Part shown: positions 55,908 to 64,000 of the stretch, piece after piece | How positions within the stretch are numbered: position 1 is the first letter of the stretch | Layout: the number at the start of each line of letters is the position of its first letter | Assembly: GCA_911728435.2 (NCBI GenBank) | Contig: OU452204.1 | Span: forward strand, 6,882,001 to 6,946,000 | DNA: 64,000 bases | Direction of reading: 5' to 3' | Source: Apoderus coryli | Lineage: Eukaryota; Arthropoda; Insecta; Coleoptera; Attelabidae | Translations under genes and position numbers: made by a program | Notes under the pieces: generated by a model | Database searches by the model: none | What the model saw: the letters and a program-made list of their open reading frames with translations, nothing else | What the model was told of the DNA's origin: nothing

Positions 55908-56350
55908 CCTTTGATGACATGCACATCATTTATGGAGTCGCTGATGGCAATGCACTAGAAGCTAGGTCGTTATACACTTAAAGATTTCCTCAGCTTATGG
56001 CCCCTGATCAAACACGCACACTAAAACCAAGTGGATGAACAGGAAGGTCAAAGACAGCAAGAACGGTAGAGCTGGAAGAGGATGTGCTGAACAGGGTTGA
56101 AGGAAATCCAGGTACTTCTACTCGAAAAGTTGCTGAGGTTTTGAATGTAAGATAATTTGTTATATCGATACCAGATCGCACGCGTTCAAGCATTTATTCC
56201 TGCTGATATTGCTCCACGCATACTGTCAATGGCTTTTTCACAAAATTGTTGAAATTTCTCAACTACTGTTGCTGATTTTGTTTAGAGATGAACCGAGTTT
56301 TTCAAGAAATGCAATCATGAATTTTCATGACAACCATTTAATATTTGATG
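55908..56350 (+). pseudogene. Mariner-like (DUF4817-type) transposase relic
   Basis: With frame changes the + strand reads DMHIIYGVADGNALEARSLY, TVELEEDVLNRVEGNPGTST, RKVAEVLNV, ARVQAFIPADIAPRI and, further on, RDEPSFSRNAIMNFHDNH. This is the N-terminal part and first Asp block of the insect mariner-like family with consensus YG.A.GNA..A..LY..RFPQR and DEA.FSRNAIMNFHN. The catalytic second half is missing. It is the same family as the fragment at 16.9-17.2 kb, in which the central part is preserved. Confidence 0.75.
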
Positions 56351-56360
56351 TATTATAAAA

Positions 56361-57003
56361 TTCAGCTAAAGTTAACGGTTATCGAGATATTTACGGTTGA
56401 ATAGCACAAACCGCACTTATAAAAAGCGCAGTCTTTAATTGTGAAAGTTTCCTTGGTTTTTACTTTCTTGATAATTGTTGCAAATAAGACAGTGTTATGT
56501 CATTTTTAAAAAGGGTAATGAAATTATTTAACATCGATTGCTTTGTCTGTCGTAAAAGCACAGTTTAATATACAGTTACTTCACCTCGTGTCGTCACGTT
56601 TGATATATCTGTCTTAAAAGCAATTCGCCGCACTTATAGTCATAGTATAGTATCTTATAGTATATATAGATATAGTATATATAGTAGCGGGCCAGAATGT
56701 GGCTGGCATAGCGATGAATCGATGCCGTTTTTAGCGTCTACTGACCCTTCTAATCTATAGTTATTATTCGGTGGTAAAAGTAAAAATTGATAAAACAAGA
56801 TGAATAATTTAAGCGAAACTCATCCAATTGAAATATTAATTATGATAAGATGTGTGGTGACTGAACTAGCACTCTAAAAAATTAAGTTCTGACAACTTTA
56901 ATAATTAATATTCTGACACTAGGATATCTCCATGGTAAGCAGAATTGAAAACAATTTTAGAGAAGTAGGAGACGTATCTTCCTACAGCCAGTCGACAGGG
57001 GCG
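56361..57003. other. AT-rich spacer
   Basis: A short (TATAGTATA)-type simple repeat lies at 56640-56690. No gene. Confidence 0.4.
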
Positions 57004-57166
57004 GATTGGCTCAACGGGACATTGGGAGATTTCCCAGTGCGCCAGTCCTACAGGCACCACTTTCGGGTGTGAGAACAAATCATGTTTTTACATTTTTTTT
57101 TTGCTCCACCGGCCGTTTCAATTGACGTCTCACGCCAATCTGAGGCGTCCCACCCGCGCCTGCTAG
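57004..57166. repeat. GC-rich relic, possibly a hAT-type MITE
   Basis: It starts CAGGGGCGGATTGGC and continues with GGGACATTGGGAGATTTCCC. It ends with CCAATCTGAGGCGTCCCACC and CGCGCCTG, so the ends are roughly inverted. CAGGGGCGGA.TGG ends are known from hAT-like non-autonomous elements. No 8-bp target duplication was seen. Confidence 0.4.
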
Positions 57167-57988
57167 TTAACCTTCAATGTTCCAGAATAGATAATTAAAC
57201 ATCGTTTTCTCGATTGAAGAACGTCCTCATAAACCGACTCAAGAAATACCACTAGATAACAATATTGGAAAATCATCGGTGAGAAGGATTTAAAAAAAAA
57301 ATAGAAATATCATTCATATAAAGTAATTTAATTATGTACAAGTACCTCTAGCATCTTTAGGATACTATCGTGCATCCACCAGTAAGAACGCTAGACAGGC
57401 AAGAAGAGGATCTTAGAAGAACACTCTGTTTTAATGTTTTCTAACTTAATCAAAAATAAAAAAATATTTTTAATCATTCGATCGTAATATGCATAGCGAT
57501 AGCAATATGTTTATGTGAGAAACAGGAACACATTTCCTATAAAAGAATCTTGCTAGTATAAATAGTACGAGTGCAATGTACTAATTTTAAATGTCAAATG
57601 GTTTTAAAACAACTAAATTTAATTTCGAGTAGTGCGTCTTCATTTTGTTTCGTGTATCAGTTAACATAGGCGTCGTCGTAAAATATTTTCTATATTCTGC
57701 ATACTATGACAGAGACTTTAAAATGTATAAAATCAGACTTTTTATTAGTAAATTAAACTTTGTTTCGGGGGCCTAAGCTCTCATCATTACTGGTACTTAA
57801 ATATAGAAAGCGCAATTTTATAATATTACTACTATCTCGCATTTGGAGACACAATAGTGTTCTTTTGTGAAAGTGAAAGTGAAAGTTATGCTAATAAACA
57901 AATTAAAATTCCATAATCCTAATTAGATAAACATCACTATTTTTCTTTTATTTTTATATCATGTTGAAAAGATTTATTCATTACATTA
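57167..57988. other. AT-rich spacer
   Basis: Nothing recognised apart from short GAAAGTGAAAGTGAAAGT triplication near 57867. Confidence 0.4.
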
Positions 57989-58075
57989 AAAAATAACCAA
58001 CAAATGGCAATCTTGAAAGAGAAATAATAAAATTCTTTATTTCTTATATCTGCCTCAAGATCGCCATTTGTTGGT
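57989..58075. repeat. Hairpin, ~40-bp arms
   Basis: AACCAACAAATGGCAATCTTG on the left is matched by the inverted CAAGATCGCCATTTGTTGGTT on the right (one mismatch in 21). Weaker pairing continues through the AGAAATAATAAA / TTTATTTCTTAT inner part to a short loop. The size would fit a miRNA precursor or a tiny MITE. Confidence 0.75.
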
Positions 58076-59059
58076 TAATTCAGATTCATAAAAATCCTCA
58101 ACAAGTCATGCGATCTGGTCTGCATTATTGTCTAGTGGTGTAATTAGAACATATTTCTTTGGAAATGCTCTGGTAATGATGATGATATCGTGAGATGTTA
58201 ACTGAATTTTTATTTTTAGGCTGATTAATAGCGATCTAGATGAACTGTGGATGGTGCCAATCTTCATGAAACAATTGCTTTATTGAGAACCACATTGGAC
58301 TATTTTCTTTAGGGTTGCGTAATAAGACGTAATAAGGAGGAGAATAATTCACAAATGATTCATAAATGATTCGGGCCATGTGTGAAATAGAAATGTAATT
58401 AATATTATTCGTCTATAAATGTCATAACCGATACTTCAATGAATAATAATATTTATTTCCCAAACCTTACAAACAAATACAATAATTCGTTATAAAATAT
58501 ATACAGAAATAAATATTAGGTAGATGGAAAGTATTTTTAAATTGGATGTGATGTATACTGATGTCGTTACTAATTACAAAAGTTTATTTAAGTATATCAA
58601 AATATTCAGGTGTACCGTGTACCCTTCATTACATACGATGTTAATAAAATCATCTTTGTATTTGAATATAATTAAATAAATATAGAATGTTTATATTATC
58701 TTTACAACGATTACAAAAAAAAAAGGAAAAAAAATCAAGCCAACAACTCACTTTTAAAACATATTAAAGGGATTTTTGATCAGTATCTTCAGGTAATTCA
58801 TTATATAATTTATGACCAATATAGAAAAACGATCGTTGTCCTATTCCGTGTTTCTGTTCTATGGGATCATGTAATTGTAATAAAAAGTGGTTTTAAACTA
58901 GTGTTGTTTGTTGGTTTTATTAGAAGAAAAGTTGTTAAATTTGAAATATTGTTTTTCTAAACAAGCACTTATGACAAACACAACAGGAGCTATTTATAAA
59001 TACTTATAACTGAGTGAAACAGATATTTCGAATTTTATGTCAAAAATATTAAACAAAAA
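58076..59059. other. AT-rich spacer
   Basis: No coding or repeat structure recognised. Confidence 0.4.
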
Positions 59060-60110
59060 TTAAATAATTCTTTATTTAGTATAAAAATACTTACATACAA
59101 GACAATACATGAAAATCCCATTAACAAGATGTAAGGTGTATTTTTAATTCATTTTTAAACTCATTTAAACTAGCAATGCTTCGAATATTCAAAGGCAGTG
59201 AGTTGAAAAGTCTAAGACCCTCATTAAAAACCGAATGGCACAAAAAATCTTTATCAGTAAATGAAATATTAAATGCATCATTTGATCTAAGGTATCGTTG
59301 ATGAAGTTCACCTCGTTTCTTCAAAAACTCTTTCAAATATTTTGGAGTATTCATCCTAATTACGAGTATTTTATATATAAAAACTAAAGTTGCCTTTTCA
59401 ACACACTGCCGAACAGGCAACCAACCCAAAGCACTTAACATATATTGTATTGGAGTATAAATGTTACAATTTAATATTATTCTCATACATTTATTTTGCA
59501 GAATTTGCAACCTATTAATATCTTCTTTGGTACATGAAAGAAGCAGCGTTGAACAAAATTAGAAATGTGGCAATATTATTGTATTATAAATCAAAATTTT
59601 GGATGCACTTGAAATACGACGTAGAAACCCTATTTTCTTCCCTATTTTACGGCATATAAAGTCAATATGGTTATGAAACCGCAACTGAGAGTCAAGATAT
59701 ACACCCAGATATCTCATATCAGAAACTTTTTCTACCATGCACTTGTCTATAATGATATTATGATTTTCATTGGAAAAATTAACACATCGTAATTTAGAAC
59801 CAAAAACCATATACTTGGTCTTATCCTTAATCAATTTCAGTTTATTGTAACATAACCATTTATAAAAAATGCTTAATTCGTCATTTAAAACATTTACTAC
59901 TTCAGAATGATTTGTACCAGAGACCGAAATCAGCGTATCATCAGCATACAAATTTACAAAAGACTTCTTCAAAAACAAATGTACATCGTTAACATATATT
60001 AAGAATAGGAGAGGGCCCAGAACACTCCCCTGAGGCACACCATGATCGCTATTTACCGAATTTGATATATTGTGATTCACTTTTGTTTTATGAAATGAAA
60101 AATATGAAAG
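59060..60110 (-). pseudogene. LINE ORF2 relic, 5'-truncated (reverse transcriptase to C-terminus)
   Basis: This is a reverse transcriptase of a Jockey/CR1-like LINE. The - strand reads ISNSVNSDHGVPQGSVLGPL, LFLIYVNDVHLF, NLYADDTLI (catalytic YADD intact) and YLGVYLDSQLRFHNHID. Then IGKKIGFLRRIS leads to ILPHF and a stop at 59556-59558. The same frame continues as CSTLLLSCTKEDINRLQILQ, NKCMRIIL, LGWLPVRQ and FNSLPLNIRSIASLNEFKN. Apart from this one stop about 320 codons are open, so it is the youngest-looking LINE here. The endonuclease and the start of the RT are missing above about 60110, which is typical 5' truncation. The 3' UTR ends near 59060. Confidence 0.88.
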
Positions 60111-60757
60111 TAAACATTTTTCCTAGACTGGAACCTTTATTATTTAAATCGGACAGTGACGGCTCACAACTCATTTAACTAGGGAGGTTAAACTTATCTA
60201 GACAAATTTCTCAATTTCTTGTTTATACGCACTCTGGATATTTAATTTCACCAACAATTTGAATTTTATATTCGATGGAATACCTGACTTGATGAAATAC
60301 CTGACTTTTTGAAATGCCTTTCAATGCCTCTTACTCGATTTTTAATATGTCGTAACCCACTTTACCCCAAACGAAGTTTTAGTGGAAAATAATCAAAAGT
60401 ACCAACAAAACAATTTATTTCTTAGCTGCCTTCCCGTTAACTATGGATTTTTTCATAGCGAGTTATATTAACACCCCTATTTTGCCTGACCCCAGTCTAC
60501 ACTAATGATTTTAGAGCGCCGTAGGTTTGTTGCGCGACTTGATTTCCAATAATTTTTGTTCTTAATTTAATTTGTTAAAGTCATTGTGAACAAGAAAATC
60601 TACGATAGTTAGGTAGAAAATACTTATAAAAACACTTAAAATTAAAGTCATTATTTATGCAATTAATTTATTTTATAACATTACCTTGTACCATAGAATC
60701 TGACGATTACGAATCGAATAAGAAGACTACTTATTAAAACTTATTAAAATAATTTAA
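60111..60757. other. Spacer, no gene recognised
   Basis: Nothing recognised apart from a near-duplication ATACCTGACTT at 60280-60310. Confidence 0.4.
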
Positions 60758-62285
60758 GGGGACATTCTACAAGCAAAAATAAGATGTTTTTTTCACATGA
60801 ACATAATATCTCGAAAAATGCTTCGTTTTTCAGATATGGGGAGTTATTTGTAAATATCTGACGATGGGTTTTTAGTAATATTTCCGAAACGCGTCTCGAT
60901 ATCAAAATGAAATTTGGCACACTTACGTATCTTTGTAGGATTATTAAAAAATATGATATCCCATGGGTGGGTAGGAAAATGTCAGGGGTGGGTTAGGCTG
61001 GGGGGGGGGTCAGAACAAATTTTGTGCCAACTTTTTTTTTGCGTGCTTTTTTTACTATTTTTAAAAAGAATAATAAATTTGAGACTACTAAAAACCCATC
61101 ATCAGGAATTTCTGAAAAACAAAGCATATGAACAAAAAAACTTATTTTCGCTTGTAGAATGAACATATAGGAATCGATAAATGCTTAGTTTTTCAGACAC
61201 AGGGTGTTATTTGTAAATTCCTGATGATGAGTTTTTAGTAATATTTCCGAAACGCGTCTCGATATCAAAATTACATTTGACACACTTACGTATCTTTGTA
61301 GGATAGGGCGAAGTTATTCTGTCAACCCTTAATACGCATTTCCACCCTGTTTCTTGTATTATTGTAGCCGTATAATAATATTGGAGAGGTTGCATAGAAA
61401 TTTTCAGTCAATTATCTTGCAAACGGCTACCTCTAGCATTATGAAACAAGTAAACGTTTTTTATGTACAAAAGTCTCAAATTTATAATTCTTTTTAAAAA
61501 AAGTAAAAAAAAAAGCGCACAAAAAAAGTTGGGACAAAATTTGTTCTGACCCCATGGAATATCATATTTTTTAATTTTAAAGAAGTAGTCCATTCTGAAG
61601 TGGAGTGAATGTATTGTAATAGGAAATAAAAGTCTGACTCCACAAAATCAATTTAATACGTTACACTCAATGTGTTACATCCAAACATGTTTCGAAGCTC
61701 ACTAGCTTCATCATCAATGGTAAAATTCGAGAGAAAATTGTATTTGCAAATATTACATATGACTAGGTTGAGAGTAATGTGTTGAAGTCACTTTGAGGAA
61801 AAATTTTGTTAATATTATTAAAAACTAAATTATGTTAATACATATTTATGGTTTTCTTTTTTGTGATCATTTTAAATAGAATAATTAAATAGAATAGAAT
61901 TTTACAAAATTACTGGTCTGGCTTTCTACGCAGTATCTGATAGACAAAAATTCCTCAAAGTGACTTCAATACATTACTCTCAACCTAGTCATATGTAATA
62001 TTTGCAAATACAATTTTCTCTCGAATTTTACCACTGATGATGAAGCTAGTGAGCTTCGAAACATGTTTGGATGTAACACATTGAGTGTAACGTATTAAAT
62101 TGATTTTGTGGAGTCAGACTTTTATTTCCTATTACAATATTTTTTAATAATCCTACAAAGATACGTTGTTTGCCAAATTTCATTTTGATATCGAGACGCG
62201 TTTCGGAAATATTACTAAAAACCCATCGTCAGGAATTTACAAATAACACACCGTATCTGAAAAACGAAGCACACACAGCACAGTC
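60758..62285. mobile_element. Complex of nested palindromic elements
   Basis: A unit with a hammerhead-like motif followed by GAAACGCGTCTCGATATCAA and CTTACGTATCTTTGTAGGAT occurs at 60858 (+), 61221 (+) and, inverted, 62145-62240. A second block (60941-61076, with CCCATGG and TCAGAACAAATTTTGT) recurs inverted at 61465-61570. Inside this array sits a separate, nearly perfect palindromic element at 61612-62139. No transposase is present. Confidence 0.75.
61612..62139. mobile_element. Palindromic MITE-like element, ~193-bp arms
   Basis: The left arm (61612-61805) begins ATTGTAATAGGAAATAAAAG and the right arm ends CTTTTATTTCCTATTACAAT (62139). Arms are almost identical through TACACTCAATGTGTTACA-like, TTTCGAAGCTCACTAGCTTC and TCTCTCGAATTTTACC. 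The spacer is about 140 bp. Each arm carries one hammerhead-like motif (61685-61717 on -, 62034-62068 on +). Confidence 0.9.
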
Positions 62286-63461
62286 ACAAATTTTGTGGAT
62301 GTAAATTTTATTACTCTTAATATAAAAACATTAAACATCAAAAATTTTTAAGATAGTTTTATACTCCTTAACAAAAAATTTTAAAAACCAGTTAAAGGGC
62401 AATTGTCTCAAAAAATGGTGGTAACCCATGTTTTAAACTAAAGAGAGTACTAAAAAGGAAGTACACAATAAAGATTTAAGAACACATCGTTTAATTAAAA
62501 TACTGTGTTTATCAAAATGTTAAAAAAATAATTAATAAGTTTAAGTCAAAATTATGTCAAAAAGCTTTTAATACATTTGAAGAGGAGATACAAAAGCGTC
62601 CAACTCAATTTTTTTTAATACAATAAAAGACTCCAGGTAAAATTGTGCAATATCTTGAACCAAACAATTGATATAACATACACCGCAACCAAAATGTTGT
62701 TAAAAACATATCAGTAACAAATTGCTCGTATTGTATAAAATGGGTGCCTATATAGAGGCGAGTTAGTCATTACTTTTATTTCTTTTTAAATTGTTTATGT
62801 TTAATAAGTTATGTATGTACTATAAAATATAGACAAGCTTGAAACTCAGGATGTTATGTAATACAAAAGTTATTAGAAAAGTTCATTTCGCTAGAATATA
62901 AAGTATTTATAGTCGTCGGATGTTAGCAATATTAGGCCAGAAGGTTACTGACCACAATGTTCTAGAAAATAGTTATGTTAGAATTGAATTAAAAGCTTGT
63001 TCCTTTTAAATTATGGAGAACTATTAGAAATTGATGTTTTTAACACCATCATATTAGAATCATCTAAGTTATTTGAATAACCCTGCATGCATGTTGCTAT
63101 CTATAGTGATTGAAATGTTTGATTTTCTTAAATATTTCAGTATTCGTTTTCGATTTTAATATTATCTGATAGTCTGATTACTAACATCCCTATTACAATA
63201 TGCCTAAGAAAGAAGATTTGTTACAATGGTTTTATTGAATGGCTACTTAAACCGAAAATTTATTTCCACAAATGGTTGTTTCCATTTCAGACTCTGCTGC
63301 TTTTGAATTTCGATAAAGTGTACCGACAACTATTATAGTACTACTTCACTTCCATGCGTCAACTCCAGGAATATAATTTCTAATTGTTTCTTAGTGTTGA
63401 TCCAGTCAACAACCCAACCATAAGTCTTTCGACATTCTAGATGTCATCATTAGTGGTACAA
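62286..63461. other. AT-rich spacer
   Basis: No coding or repeat structure recognised. Confidence 0.4.
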
Positions 63462-63720
63462 ATACACTTTAAAAATCAGTGATCAGATTGATAAAAACAG
63501 CCCTGAAATTCACTATGTGGAAAAAATATTCAGATTTTTTAACAGATAAGTGAAAATTAAAGTACCTAAACTAACAATTTCAAAGAATAATATAAAATAA
63601 AATGTAGAATCTCATAAGTAATTCGTTTTATTTTATTCTTTGAAATTGTGATGTATCTTATATGTTATATATGTTGAACCTGTTTTTATCAATCTAATCA
63701 GAGATTTCTAAAGTGTATTT
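63462..63720. repeat. Diverged inverted repeat, ~260 bp
   Basis: AAATACACTTTAAAAATCAG and GATCAGATTGATAAAAACAG on the left are matched inverted near 63685-63720. An inner pair, ACAATTTCAAAGAATAA / TTATTCTTTGAAATTGT, lies at about 63571 and 63633. A LINE tail follows immediately. Confidence 0.7.
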
Positions 63721-63830
63721 ATAATAATAATAATAATAATAAATCGTCTTTATTAGGAAGAAATTTACAAACAAGGCGAAGTATAGCAATATATGCTACT
63801 CCAAGCACTTAACCTAATTTGCAAATTATA
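63720..63830 (-). repeat. LINE 3' tail with (ATA)n microsatellite
   Basis: Seven or more ATA units are followed by AATCGTCTTTATTAGG. In - orientation this is an AATAAAG signal followed by (TAT)n, as at 37963. The body of the LINE would lie to the right, beyond recognisable sequence; the last 170 bases of the window show no coding frame. Confidence 0.6.
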
Positions 63831-64000
63831 CACATATGAGAATTCACTTCTACACTACTTACTTTAATTTGTTTCGATTAACAACAAGAATACGACAACC
63901 CACGAGACAATAAACAATAATAACAATATGCTGTAAAGAAGAAAAAAATATAAATTAGCATTATTATGAATATAAAGGAAAACATATATAAATTAGCAAT

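Overview
The window looks like nuclear DNA of an insect, probably a beetle or a relative. It is strongly AT-rich, has short spliced exons with GT..AG introns, and carries typical insect transposon families: PIF/Harbinger, mariner and DUF4817-type mariner-like elements, Jockey/CR1-like LINEs, Ty3/gypsy and many TACAGGGTG-ended inverted-repeat elements. No rRNA, tRNA, CRISPR array or prokaryotic operon was seen. The organism call is inference from gene structure and element families, not from a database match.

Two host genes can be supported. The first is an Hsp40/DNAJB-type co-chaperone on the + strand. It has five exons (32269-32427, 32580-32799, 32862-33100, 39343-39508, 42583-42770) that join in frame into 323 codons plus stop, with a polyadenylation signal at 42826. 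The second is an ankyrin-repeat gene on the - strand resembling ANKRD33/33B. Two adjacent ankyrin exons (50645-50774 and 48728-48868) join in frame. Two further - strand exons (15238-15419 and 14772-14972) join in frame with each other and look like the C-terminus of the same kind of protein. If they belong together, the ankyrin gene covers at least 36 kb and the whole DNAJB gene lies inside one of its introns on the opposite strand.

Most of the rest is a transposon graveyard. From 1 to about 2.3 kb there is a decayed PIF/Harbinger element whose transposase and MADF-BESS genes lie on opposite strands with interleaved exons. From 7.1 to 10.5 kb there is a large inverted-repeat unit carrying ~87-bp tandem repeats in direct orientation. 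At 12.0-14.1 kb lies an internally deleted DNA transposon of a family I could not name, with 32-bp terminal repeats. A fragment of a DUF4817-type mariner-like transposase sits at 16.9-17.2 kb, a 60-bp minisatellite at 17.4-18.1 kb, and a long-TIR mariner-like element at 18.8-20.7 kb. A gypsy pol fragment lies at 21.2-21.5 kb and a dead DD34D mariner at 23.4-24.3 kb. Inverted-repeat elements lie at 27.2-28.0 and 28.3-29.5 kb.

The DNAJB introns contain a foldback element (34.9-35.3 kb), a LINE C-terminal fragment (37.5-37.7 kb) and a LINE tail. Beyond the gene lie a Tc1/mariner-like element (42.9-45.7 kb), a 1-kb foldback with ~430-bp arms (46.6-47.6 kb), LINE reverse-transcriptase pieces (48.1, 49.1, 54.4-55.4 and 59.1-60.1 kb), another mariner-like relic (55.9-56.35 kb) and nested palindromic elements (60.8-62.3 kb).

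The most unusual cross-cutting signal is a short structured motif, CTGANGA - variable stem - CGAAAC, followed by ACATGT or ACG. It recurs at about 14 places in otherwise unrelated repeats and on both strands, and it resembles the conserved core of a hammerhead ribozyme.
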